Assembly (NCBI GenBank): GCA_964554795.1
Contig: CAZKQB010000012.1
Coordinates: forward strand, 7,541 to 71,540
Source: SFHK01 sp964554795
Lineage (GTDB): Bacteria; Bacillota; Clostridia; Christensenellales; Aristaeellaceae
Direction of reading: 5' to 3'
Length of the DNA stretch: 64,000 bases
This document shows, in pieces, positions 45,049 to 53,350 of this stretch. The notes beneath the pieces are model-generated. The model did not search any database. It was not told the origin of the DNA and worked only from the letters and a program-made list of their open reading frames with translations. The position numbers and the translations under genes were made by a program. Within the stretch, counting starts at the first letter, position 1. Every line of letters starts with the position of its first letter.

Positions 45049-47034
45049 TTATTTGTTCAGAGTCTTGCGGGCCAGACGCACCACGTTCTCAGGCGTGAAG
45101 CCGTACTCCTTGAACAGTACCTTATACGGAGCGCTGGCGCCAAACGCATCAAGGCCGAGAACCTCACCCTCAAGGCCGACGTACTTGTGCCATCCGAGCG
45201 TCGCAGCAGCTTCCACGGCCACGCGGGCGCGTACAGACTTGGGCAGCACAGACTCCTTGTATTCCTCGCTCTGCTCGTCGAACAGCTCGAACGACGGCAT
45301 GGAGACGACGCGCGCGTCGATGCCCTCCTCCTTCAGAAGCGCCTTGGCATTCACGCAGCATTCAACCTCGCTGCCGGAAGCCAGCAGGATGCAATCCGGA
45401 GTAGCCTTCTCGCTGTCGGCAATGATATAGCCGCCCTTGAGTGCGTCGGGGCCACTCTTCTCGTTGAGCGCGCAATCCTGACGTGAGAGAATCAGCGCTA
45501 CGGGGCGCTTCTGGGTCATTGCAGCATACCAGCCTGCAGCAACCTCCTTGCTGTCGCAGGGACGGAACACGACCAGACCAGGAATGGCACGCAGACCTGC
45601 GAGCTGCTCCACGGGCTGATGGGTGGGGCCGTCCTCGCCGACGCCGATGGAATCATGCGTGAGCACATAGGTTACCGGCAGCTTCATGATCGCCGCCACT
45701 CGCATGGCGTTCTTCATAAAATCGGAGAACACAAAGAACGTGCCGCAGTACGGGCGCAGGCCGCCATGCAGCTTCATACCGGCGCAGATACAAGCCATCG
45801 CATGCTCGCGAACGCCAAAGTGGAGGTTGCGGCCGGTGCGATTCTCGGCGGAGAAGTCGCCCTCGCCCTTCATGTAGGTCTTGTTGGAAGGAGCCAGATC
45901 GGCGCTGCCGCCGATGAGGTTCGGGATACGCGCAGCCAGACGGTTCACGCACACGCCGGAGGAATTGCGCGTGGCAGCCTTTCCGTCAAACGCCCAGTAT
46001 TCCTCGTCCTTCAGCAGATCAACCGGCAGCTCTTCGCTGTGCCACACCTCCCATTCCTTGCGCAGCTCGGGATACGCCTTCGACCACGCTTCGAACATCT
46101 CGTTCCACGCTGCTTCCGCCTTCGCGCCTCTTTCGGCAACGGCAGCGGTCGTCTCGTATACCTCGGCAGGTACGGCGAAGCTCATGGGCACTTCGTCAAT
46201 CCAACCCAAGTTCTTCTTGAGCGCCACAATGTTTTCCTCGCCCAGAGGCTCGCCGTGCGCGCTGGGCATGCCCGCCTTGGGAGAACCGTAGCCGATAGAG
46301 GTATGGCAGGCAATCAGAGTCGGCTTATCCGAAATCTTCGCAAGCTTGATGGCGGCATCCACGTTTTCGAAGACGTTCGCATCGGCCACATCGATTACGT
46401 TCCAGCCATAGGCACGGAAGCGAGCCTGCACGTCCTCGCGGAAGGCGATGTCAGTAGATCCCTCGATGGAGATTTCATTGTCGTCATACAGCGCAATCAG
46501 CTTGTTCAGCTTCAGCGTGCCCGCCAGCGAGCAGGCCTCGTGGCTCAGACCCTCCATCATGCAGCCGTCGCCCAGGATTACGTAGGTATTGTGGTCAACG
46601 ATCGGGAATCCCTCGCGGTTAAACTTCGCGGCCAGATAGCTTTCGGCCATTGCCATACCGACGGCATTTGAAATGCCCATGCCCAGCGGGCCGGTGGAGG
46701 TCTCTACACCGCGGGTGTGGCCAAACTCCGGATGGCCGGGGGTCTTAGAGCCGAACTGACGGAACTGCTTCAGATCCTCGATCGTCAGGCCGTAGCCAAA
46801 CAGATGCAGAAGAGAATACAGCAGCATGGAACCGTGTCCGGAGGACAGCACAAAGCGGTCGCGATCCGCCCACTTGTCGTCAGCGGGATTATGCTTCATC
46901 TCGCGTCCCCAGACGGCATATGCCATCGCCGCAGCGCCCATGGGCATGCCCGGATGGCCGCTCTTGGCCTTCTGCACCGCTTCCGCAGACAGGATGCGGA
47001 TCGCGTTGACAACCATGTTTTCCTTGTTCATCAT
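45049..47034 (-). CDS. tkt: Transketolase
   Basis: The 661-residue thiamine-diphosphate enzyme of the pentose phosphate pathway is full length. It has AKSGHPGMPMGAA, GHGSMLLYSLLHLFGY, the ThDP motif GDGCMMEGLSHEA with the NEIS segment (about 155-190), HDSIGVGEDGPTHQPVEQL and the C-terminal domain. It moves two-carbon units between sugar phosphates. GGGAGTGA lies just before the ATG pair; the second ATG is one codon later. It follows the phosphohexomutase gene by 16 bp, so they share a transcript. Confidence 0.97.
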   Translation of the reverse strand: MMNKENMVVNAIRILSAEAVQKAKSGHPGMPMGAAAMAYAVWGREMKHNPADDKWADRDRFVLSSGHGSMLLYSLLHLFGYGLTIEDLKQFRQFGSKTPGHPEFGHTRGVETSTGPLGMGISNAVGMAMAESYLAAKFNREGFPIVDHNTYVILGDGCMMEGLSHEACSLAGTLKLNKLIALYDDNEISIEGSTDIAFREDVQARFRAYGWNVIDVADANVFENVDAAIKLAKISDKPTLIACHTSIGYGSPKAGMPSAHGEPLGEENIVALKKNLGWIDEVPMSFAVPAEVYETTAAVAERGAKAEAAWNEMFEAWSKAYPELRKEWEVWHSEELPVDLLKDEEYWAFDGKAATRNSSGVCVNRLAARIPNLIGGSADLAPSNKTYMKGEGDFSAENRTGRNLHFGVREHAMACICAGMKLHGGLRPYCGTFFVFSDFMKNAMRVAAIMKLPVTYVLTHDSIGVGEDGPTHQPVEQLAGLRAIPGLVVFRPCDSKEVAAGWYAAMTQKRPVALILSRQDCALNEKSGPDALKGGYIIADSEKATPDCILLASGSEVECCVNAKALLKEEGIDARVVSMPSFELFDEQSEEYKESVLPKSVRARVAVEAAATLGWHKYVGLEGEVLGLDAFGASAPYKVLFKEYGFTPENVVRLARKTLNK

Positions 47035-47050
47035 AGGTCACTCCCGTTTC

Positions 47051-48559
47051 TTATTTGGTCTTCAATTGATTGATCACGTCTTTCAAAGGCGTCAGATCCA
47101 ATTCCTCGTTGTCCTTTTCAAGGACGGCGTACAACTGCCTTAGGATGTACTCAAGGCCGCCCTTCACGTCGCTCTCAGCGTTCACGGGCATCACCGGATC
47201 ATGCACCGACAATCGCAGCATGAACCATGCATTGTCCACTCCGCCATCCAGCGAAAACAGAATACGCACGCCCTCGCGGTTGTCCGGCGCCAGCCGCCAC
47301 TCGGGATTCGTGAGCGTGTTAGACAGAATCGCCTCGATCACGTAGCCGGCCGCCCGGCGATAATCCTCCTGAATAATCGGCAAACGTACCTCGATGCTCT
47401 CCGCAGGCTCCTGCAACTCATCGATCAAGCTGGACAGCGTAAGCCCGTCACGCTTGCGCCACATGGCCTCGCAGATGACCTTTGTGGCCAGATACATGCC
47501 ATCGTCGATAAAGTAGTTTTCCGCCATAGCTGCATGACCGCTGGTTTCAATAGCCACGGGCACGCGAATGCCCTCCGCATTCAGGCGTTTGGCCTCCTCA
47601 ATCACGTTTTTATAGCCGCGGCGATAGCGGTAATGCGTGCCGCCCCACTCGGTAATAAAGCGGCTCAGGCCGGAGGAGGTAACAGAGTCTGTCACGAAGG
47701 TGAGGTCCTTCTCGTCATCCAGCAGGATGGCGGCAATCAGCGCAATCAGGCGATTGCGGTTAATCGCGCGACCGGTCTGATCCACGATGGCCACGCGGTC
47801 GCCGTCCGCGTCAAACATAACCCCCAGATCGGCCTGCTCCTCCACAACCACACGGGACAGCGCCGCCAGCGCCGCAGGGCTTTCCGGATTGGGTTCGTGC
47901 AGCGCAAACGTGCCGTCAGGCGTAAGGTTCAGGCTGCCCTCCGTATCCGCGCCCAGTGAGGAGAGGAGTTCCGCAAAGAAGCCCCCTGCGCCGCCGGAGG
48001 CGTCAACCACAACATGCAAACCCAGAAGCGGCAGTGCCACCTCGTCGCCCATGAATTCGAGAATGTTGTCCTTCAGCCGCTCACGGTAAGCGCTCATCAG
48101 ATCGAGTTTTTTCACCAGACGGTGCGGCACCGTGGTATTCAGCGCGCCGTTCAGAATCTCCGCAGCGTCCTCAGCAGACACCGGGCCGTCAGGCGTAAAG
48201 AATTTGAAGCCGTTCATGCCGCTTTCCCGCGCACTGGCAGTAACCATCACCGCTCCGCTGGCGCGAATCTGCCCAAGCATGATCGACATCTGCATGGCCG
48301 GCGTCGTCGCCAGACCGCAATCATACACATCCGCATCGGCGGCAGTTAAGCCGTCGATCAGCGCGTGCTGAAGCCGCGGGCCGGACGGACGCGAATCGTG
48401 ACCCACGGACACGGACAGCTTGTCCGGCGTGGTATCCAGTCGTTTTGCCAGCCACAAGGCAAAGGCATAGCCCAGCTTTTCGGTCAGTTCATTGGTAAGG
48501 AGAGACTCCGCAGCGCGAATCACGGCGCCGCTTAAAAGCCGGGTACTGTCGGAAACCAT
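47051..48559 (-). CDS. Phosphohexomutase (PMM/PGM family) with altered serine loop
   Basis: The 502-residue alpha-D-phosphohexomutase has the expected magnesium site DADGDRVAI and the sugar-specificity loop ETSGHAAMAENYF. The phosphoserine loop reads TASARESGMNGFKFF: S109 is kept, but the family H-N-P or H-L-P that follows is A110-R111-E112. That histidine usually supports phosphoryl transfer, so activity may be changed. Phosphate-binding loop NREGVRI is near the end. The ATG at 48559 follows AAAGGGGG; the open frame to 48724 overlaps nothing useful. It is co-transcribed with transketolase. Confidence 0.85.
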   Translation of the reverse strand: MVSDSTRLLSGAVIRAAESLLTNELTEKLGYAFALWLAKRLDTTPDKLSVSVGHDSRPSGPRLQHALIDGLTAADADVYDCGLATTPAMQMSIMLGQIRASGAVMVTASARESGMNGFKFFTPDGPVSAEDAAEILNGALNTTVPHRLVKKLDLMSAYRERLKDNILEFMGDEVALPLLGLHVVVDASGGAGGFFAELLSSLGADTEGSLNLTPDGTFALHEPNPESPAALAALSRVVVEEQADLGVMFDADGDRVAIVDQTGRAINRNRLIALIAAILLDDEKDLTFVTDSVTSSGLSRFITEWGGTHYRYRRGYKNVIEEAKRLNAEGIRVPVAIETSGHAAMAENYFIDDGMYLATKVICEAMWRKRDGLTLSSLIDELQEPAESIEVRLPIIQEDYRRAAGYVIEAILSNTLTNPEWRLAPDNREGVRILFSLDGGVDNAWFMLRLSVHDPVMPVNAESDVKGGLEYILRQLYAVLEKDNEELDLTPLKDVINQLKTK

Positions 48560-48683
48560 AAAAACCCCCTTTGGTCGTGCGTGCCTCCGCCCTCCCCCGA
48601 AGAATTCCGGCAAGCCGCGTCGTTTCGCGGCAGGCAGCGCAAATCGCGGCTTACAGAGCTCCGCGAATTCACGCCGGGCGGCT

Positions 48684-48702
48684 GTTCCGAAGCATTCGGA
48701 AC
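48684..48702. other. Hairpin between the DUF2461 and phosphohexomutase genes
   Basis: Arms GTTCCGAA and TTCGGAAC around GCA, with seven T beginning 8 bp later on the plus strand. The 48560-48723 gap otherwise holds only the hexomutase ribosome binding site. Its role is unclear because the adjacent genes run on the minus strand. Confidence 0.4.
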
Positions 48703-48723
48703 GGGTTACGTTTTTTTCCCGCA

Positions 48724-49395
48724 TCAGTCCATAATCGGCCTCAGGCGGGCAAAATACTCATACAAAGGCGTTAAACGACAATAGCCCTCGGCAATCTCCT
48801 CGTCCAACGTCCGGGACATCATGTGCGCGTAGTCGGAAATCTTTTTTTCAACGTAAAACCCGCGCAGTGGATACCATTTTCTCAGCGTCTCCGGCACAGC
48901 GTCCGGAATCTTCATGCGCTTGTACGCCTTGGGATGAAGCTCAAACTCCTTCTCTGTCTCGGCGGCAATTTCCAAAAACTCAGCAGGCGCATTTTCGAGC
49001 GTAGCACGGAACGCCTTCATCAGCGGCAGGTTTTCGTCGTAAAAGCCCATACCGTAGTTTATGCACTCGTCCGAAACGTCCACATACACGCCCAGCGTCG
49101 TGCGCCGCTCCTCGCCGGGACGCCGGAACGCCAGCCACAAATAATCCCGGTACGGCGACTTGTCGTTTGAAAATCGCACATCGCGGTTTATGCGGGAAAG
49201 CACCTTCGTCGGCCGCGTTTCAAGCTCTGGATCGAGCGCATTCACGGCCTCGCCCAGCGCAGCAACCAGATCGAGGCAGGGCGTGCGCACACTATTTTGA
49301 TACCAGTCGTGATTCTCCAGAAAAAACTCGCGGTTGTTATTAAAGCGAATCGCCATGAAGAATTCAAACGTCTGCTCGGTAAAGCCCTGAAACAT
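48724..49395 (-). CDS. DUF2461 family protein
   Basis: The 223-residue cytoplasmic protein matches the DUF2461 family (TIGR02453 type): MFQGFTEQTFEFFMAIRFNNN at the start, SRINRDVRFSNDKSPYRDYLWLAF in the middle and a helical end. The family is widespread and has no agreed function. AAAGGAG lies before the ATG, 2 bp after the upstream gene stop, so it belongs to the minus-strand operon that continues to the hexomutase and transketolase. Confidence 0.88.
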   Translation of the reverse strand: MFQGFTEQTFEFFMAIRFNNNREFFLENHDWYQNSVRTPCLDLVAALGEAVNALDPELETRPTKVLSRINRDVRFSNDKSPYRDYLWLAFRRPGEERRTTLGVYVDVSDECINYGMGFYDENLPLMKAFRATLENAPAEFLEIAAETEKEFELHPKAYKRMKIPDAVPETLRKWYPLRGFYVEKKISDYAHMMSRTLDEEIAEGYCRLTPLYEYFARLRPIMD

Positions 49396-49397
49396 AG

Positions 49398-50903
49398 TTA
49401 TTTCTCCTTTGAACGACCCTGCTCGCGCACAGGCTTGAACTTGCTCGTGTGCCCCATCTCATCCGCTTCCGGCCGACGGCGCAGCTTTCGCACAGCTACA
49501 ATCGCCACCGTGAAAAGCACCGCCACCGCGCAGATCAGCAGAATCCGCTCCGGAAGGCCGCCATCGTTGAGAATCGTAAAAAACAGCGTCTGCCCGCCAT
49601 TGGCTCCCCTGACCGCGCGCACGGCATGACGCACGCGCAGCGGCTCATCAGCCCAGACAACGTGCTCGCCATCCTCCGACTGCCACTTCAGATAGAAGTA
49701 ATATTCTTCCTGCGTGCCGTTCTCATCGGACAGATACACATTCATCTCACTTCCAACCGGCAGAAATGCGATGGACTTCAGGTCGCCCATCGTCTTTTCG
49801 CCGACGACGACCTCCGTCTCCCGGCCGTTCGCGCCCGAAACGGTCAGCATGAATGCAGGCTTCTCTTCGTCCGTAACGAACGCGCGAAGAGTCCTCTCAT
49901 TCTCTGACGCTGCCTGTACGTGTACGGTGACCGTCCCGGTCTGAAAAAACACGTGCTTGCCGCCTGTGTCCCGCATCGACAGCGTAAATGTATATGCTGC
50001 GTCTTGGGTCAGCGGTGGCGTTTCAATATCGATTTCAAACGAATCGCCCGCCCTCAGACGGCCCGGCAAGCCGTGGAACGAACCAAGCGACGGTTCCGTC
50101 AGCTCCAGCGCTTCGTAATCCAGCCTGCCAAGGTTTTCCGTTTTCAGGCGGAAGCGCGCTTTGCCGCCCGCCGAAACGGTCAGCACCTCCTCGGGCAGGG
50201 TAAAGTGAATCTCATCGGCCGCTATAGCGATAGTCTCCTTGTCCGCGCGCAGCGCGTACTGTCCGCCGGACAGCGCCGACGCAAACGTCGCAACGGGCGC
50301 CGTATCCGTATCCGCTTCCACAACCACCACATGCGTAAACGCACGCGATTCGCCCGGCTTCAGTCGGAATGGCGCAGACGTAAAGGCCGCCGCATCGTCT
50401 GTCACCACCGCGTTGAGCATTTCCACTGAACCAACATTTTCCAGCCGGTAGGTAATCGCAGCCGAATCTCCAGCACGCACAGCCGACGTGCTTACATCGC
50501 GTGTAAAGCGTGCCTCCACCGCTGCCGACACCATGCCGATTCGCGCGCGCGTCTGCCTGCGGAGCACCGTACCGTTGACCTTGAAGGTTATGTATACGTC
50601 CATGTACCCGGCGGTCAGGGTAGCCTGATCAACCGACAGCGTGCGCACAAAGCGCGCGGTTTCTCCGGGCGCAATGTCTTCAAAGGCTTCCCCCTCCCGC
50701 GTCTCCGATGGAGACAGGCGCACATCCGTCAAGGCTACGCTTCCGACATTCGTCAGCGTCACCGTCAGCTCAGCCTCGCCCGGCTCTGCCAGCTCGCTGG
50801 GATTGAAGCGAGCTGTAACCTCCAGCGATCCTTCCGCAGACGCGCACAGACCCGCATGCAGAATCCATGCAAGCATCAGCATCCAGAGAAAACGTTTCCA
50901 CAC
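49398..50903 (-). CDS. Membrane-anchored protein with CARDB/NEW3-like beta repeats
   Basis: About 501 residues: signal peptide (KRFLWMLMLAWILHAGLCAS), three or four Ig-like beta domains of the CARDB/DUF11 kind (LEVTARFNPSELAEPGEAEL, then VEARFTRDVSTSAVRAGDSA), one C-terminal membrane helix (ILLICAVAVLFTVAIVAV) and a basic tail. It should display repeats outside the cell. The frame opens with ATG at 50945, but the promoter at 50951-50979 would start transcription at that ATG. The GTG at 50903 directly before the signal peptide is chosen, though its ribosome binding site is weak. Confidence 0.72.
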   Translation of the reverse strand: MWKRFLWMLMLAWILHAGLCASAEGSLEVTARFNPSELAEPGEAELTVTLTNVGSVALTDVRLSPSETREGEAFEDIAPGETARFVRTLSVDQATLTAGYMDVYITFKVNGTVLRRQTRARIGMVSAAVEARFTRDVSTSAVRAGDSAAITYRLENVGSVEMLNAVVTDDAAAFTSAPFRLKPGESRAFTHVVVVEADTDTAPVATFASALSGGQYALRADKETIAIAADEIHFTLPEEVLTVSAGGKARFRLKTENLGRLDYEALELTEPSLGSFHGLPGRLRAGDSFEIDIETPPLTQDAAYTFTLSMRDTGGKHVFFQTGTVTVHVQAASENERTLRAFVTDEEKPAFMLTVSGANGRETEVVVGEKTMGDLKSIAFLPVGSEMNVYLSDENGTQEEYYFYLKWQSEDGEHVVWADEPLRVRHAVRAVRGANGGQTLFFTILNDGGLPERILLICAVAVLFTVAIVAVRKLRRRPEADEMGHTSKFKPVREQGRSKEK

Positions 50904-50950
50904 GCGCCTGTTCGTAATCGCACCCCCGCGGCCACAAAAATCCATCTTCT

Positions 50951-50979
50951 ATTTTATCGGAGATTCTGCGCCCTGTCAA
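50951..50979 (-). promoter_or_regulatory. Consensus sigma-A promoter of the 50.9-47.0 kb operon
   Basis: TTGACA and TAAAAT separated by 17 bp on the minus strand. The predicted +1 is about position 50944, on the first in-frame ATG. Confidence 0.78.
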
Positions 50980-50986
50980 GAACAAA

Positions 50987-51009
50987 CGCCGAATTACAAC
51001 AATTCGGCG
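50987..51009. promoter_or_regulatory. Perfect inverted repeat between divergent genes
   Basis: CGCCGAATT-ACAAC-AATTCGGCG lies 7 bp upstream of the minus-strand -35 box and about 65 bp before the SDR gene. It is a candidate operator for either gene. Confidence 0.5.
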
Positions 51010-51072
51010 GCAGGAAAACCGCCTTTGCGTGCAGAATTCTTCTATAAAAAATCCCTTCCCGGAGGTTTTCCT

Positions 51073-51789
51073 ATGAAAAGCTGTGTGGTTACCGGCGGCT
51101 CGCGCGGCATCGGCGCAGAGACTGTTCGCATACTGACTGCGGACGGCTGGTCGGTGGCCTTCTTCTATTCCGCCAGTGAAGAGCACGCACTGGCGCTGGC
51201 GCGCGAGACAGGCGCGCATCCCGTACACTGCGACGTTTCCGACCGCGCGCAGGTGTTTTCCGCCTTTTCGGATGCAGAAAAATGGCTGGGTCGCGTAGAC
51301 GCGCTGGTATCCTGCGCCGGAATCGCACAGCAAAAGCTTTTTCCAAACGTTACCGGAAACGAATGGCGACATATGCTGGACGTGAACCTGTCCGGCGCAG
51401 CCTATGTAGCACAGGCTGCCCTGCCGGGCATGATTTCGCGAAAGCATGGTGCCATCGTGTTTGTTACCTCGATCTGGGGCGAGGTAGGCGCGTCGTGCGA
51501 GGCGCACTATTCCGCCGCCAAGGCCGGCCTGATCGGCCTTGCAAAAGCGCTTTCCAAGGAAGCGGGGCCTTCCGGCGTGCGCGTGAACGCCGTATCCCCC
51601 GGCGTAATCCAAACGGATATGCTCGCCAGCTTTGATGGCGAAACGCTCGCCTCCCTTGCGGAGGAAACACCGCTGGGACGGTTGGGAACACCTCGCGACG
51701 TAGCTTCCGCCATCCGTTTTCTTCTTTCGGATGATGCCGCCTTCATCACTGGTCAGGTGCTGGGCGTGGACGGCGGCTTCGGACGATAG
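51073..51789 (+). CDS. SDR-family oxidoreductase (FabG-like)
   Basis: The 238-residue short-chain dehydrogenase has the NAD(P) loop TGGSRGIGAE (residues 7-16), the structural SCAGIA, catalytic S in FVTSIWGE and the YSAAKAGLIG tyrosine-lysine pair, then VSPGVIQTDM and VLGVDGGF. The arrangement fits 3-oxoacyl-ACP reductase, but no fab genes are near, so other carbonyl substrates are possible. GGAGG fixes the ATG at 51073; the frame is open back over 400 bp by chance. The following 51790-51981 interval holds no clear gene. Confidence 0.88.
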   Translation: MKSCVVTGGSRGIGAETVRILTADGWSVAFFYSASEEHALALARETGAHPVHCDVSDRAQVFSAFSDAEKWLGRVDALVSCAGIAQQKLFPNVTGNEWRHMLDVNLSGAAYVAQAALPGMISRKHGAIVFVTSIWGEVGASCEAHYSAAKAGLIGLAKALSKEAGPSGVRVNAVSPGVIQTDMLASFDGETLASLAEETPLGRLGTPRDVASAIRFLLSDDAAFITGQVLGVDGGFGR

Positions 51790-51981
51790 TATCGCCCGCT
51801 CTGCAAAGAAGCTCCTGCGAAGCGACTGCTACCTTCCGCAGGCAGAGGCTCTCCGCCTTTCCCCTTCGGACGGTGCCCTTCTCATTGGGCATAAGCAAGG
51901 AATTCACGCCGCAGAAATCGACGCTTCCGTTAGGATTTTACGTCCATAGCCCGCAGAATGAATGTTTTCAAACGATTGCGG

Positions 51982-52010
51982 TTGACGAACCGAATAAAGG
52001 ATTATATAAT
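51982..52010 (+). promoter_or_regulatory. Sigma-A promoter of the secDF unit
   Basis: TTGACG, 17-bp spacer and consensus TATAAT; the leader is about 50 nt and carries GGGAGG. Confidence 0.82.
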
Positions 52011-52066
52011 ATGTAGCTGTATGAATGCGGGGCGCATGCGCACCCGATGGGAGGAACAGAACGCAC

Positions 52067-53335
52067 ATGAGGAAGAAAAGCTGGATTACTCTGGCCGTTG
52101 TCACGGCGCTGATCGTTTTCTTTTCGGTCATCGCCTTCACCGGGCTGACCATCAACCACACGCAGATGCCTGCTCCGATCGGAGATCTGCTGAGCCTTGG
52201 CCTTGACCTTCGCGGCGGTATCTATACCGTCTTTTATGCGGATGACGCCGGATACTCCTCCGACGAATTCCACGATCTGCTGGAGGGCACTGCGTCGGTG
52301 CTGCGCAACCGCCTGACCGAGCAGGGCTTCACTGAGGCCAACGTTTCGCTGCAGGGCAGTAACTACATCCGCGTGGAGATTCCGGACGTCTCCGACCCCA
52401 AGCAAGTGCTTGACATCATCGGTACGCCCGCGCACCTGACGTTCGTCGATCCCCTTGGAAACGTGGTCGTCGAAGGCAATGATGTATCGAAGGTCGAGGT
52501 CTGGTACAATGACAGCGCCACGGACGGCGGAAACTATATGGTCACCTTCGTTCTGAACGGCGATGCAGCCACCGCATTCGAGGAAGCCACCGGAAAATAC
52601 ATCGGTCAGTCGATCTATATCTATCTGGACGACGAGATGATATCCGCCCCCACCATCAAGGAGCGCATCCCCGGCGGCAACGTTTCTATCACCATGGGCA
52701 ACTCTTCCAGCGCCAGCGAATCCTATCAGGAGGCCTACCGCCTGCAGACGCTGATTATGTCCGGTGCGCTGCCGCTGGACATTGAGGAAAGCGAAACCCG
52801 CGCCATTTCCGCCACGCTGGGCGAGGACGCCATCGACCGCGCGTTGCTGGCCGGCATCATCGGCATCGGCATCCTTTTCGTGTTTATGATCGTCATGTAC
52901 CGTCTGCCGGGCCTGATGGCCGATCTCGCGCTGGCCGTGTACATCCTGATCGTGTTCTATGTGCTGGCCGAGTTCCAGATTCAGCTGACGCTGCCCGGAA
53001 TCGCTGGTATTCTGCTTGGCATCGGCATGGCCGTGGATGCCAACGTCGTCATCTTCGAGCGCTTCCGCGAGGAGCTTAAGCGCGGTCTGGGTTACGATTC
53101 CGCATTCCGCAACGGCTTTAAAAACGCACTACGCGCCATCATCGACTCCAGCGTGACCACGCTGATCGCCGCCTTCGTGCTGATGTACTTCGGTACCGGC
53201 TCGATCAAGGGCTTCAGCTACACGCTGGCACTGGGCGTCGTTACCTCTCTCATTACCGCGGTCTTCGTTACCAAGTTCCTGTTCAAGCATGCGCTGCGCC
53301 TGGGCTTCACCAAGCGCTCGCTCTATACCCGATAA
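52067..53335 (+). CDS. secD: Protein translocase subunit SecD
   Basis: The 422-residue SecD uses the proton gradient to pull exported proteins through SecYEG. It has helix 1 (about 6-24), the LGLDLRGGIY motif, a periplasmic-side P1 head with PDVSDPKQVLDIIG, and five helices at the end including AIVIGLLGVALFM-like GIIGIGILFVFMIV and GMAVDANVVIFERFREEL. GGGAGG lies 12 bp before the ATG at 52067; an in-frame ATG at 52025 has no such site. SecF follows by 15 bp. Confidence 0.96.
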   Translation: MRKKSWITLAVVTALIVFFSVIAFTGLTINHTQMPAPIGDLLSLGLDLRGGIYTVFYADDAGYSSDEFHDLLEGTASVLRNRLTEQGFTEANVSLQGSNYIRVEIPDVSDPKQVLDIIGTPAHLTFVDPLGNVVVEGNDVSKVEVWYNDSATDGGNYMVTFVLNGDAATAFEEATGKYIGQSIYIYLDDEMISAPTIKERIPGGNVSITMGNSSSASESYQEAYRLQTLIMSGALPLDIEESETRAISATLGEDAIDRALLAGIIGIGILFVFMIVMYRLPGLMADLALAVYILIVFYVLAEFQIQLTLPGIAGILLGIGMAVDANVVIFERFREELKRGLGYDSAFRNGFKNALRAIIDSSVTTLIAAFVLMYFGTGSIKGFSYTLALGVVTSLITAVFVTKFLFKHALRLGFTKRSLYTR

Positions 53336-53350
53336 GGAGGCCGTACGGAA

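Noticed and set aside
45619..46671. 350-codon plus-strand frame inside transketolase
   Set aside because: Antisense shadow of an intact enzyme gene; low-complexity His/Arg/Ala-rich product.
51790..51960. Terminator after the SDR gene
   Set aside because: GGCAGAG/CTCTCCGCC pairs poorly and the T run is three bases.
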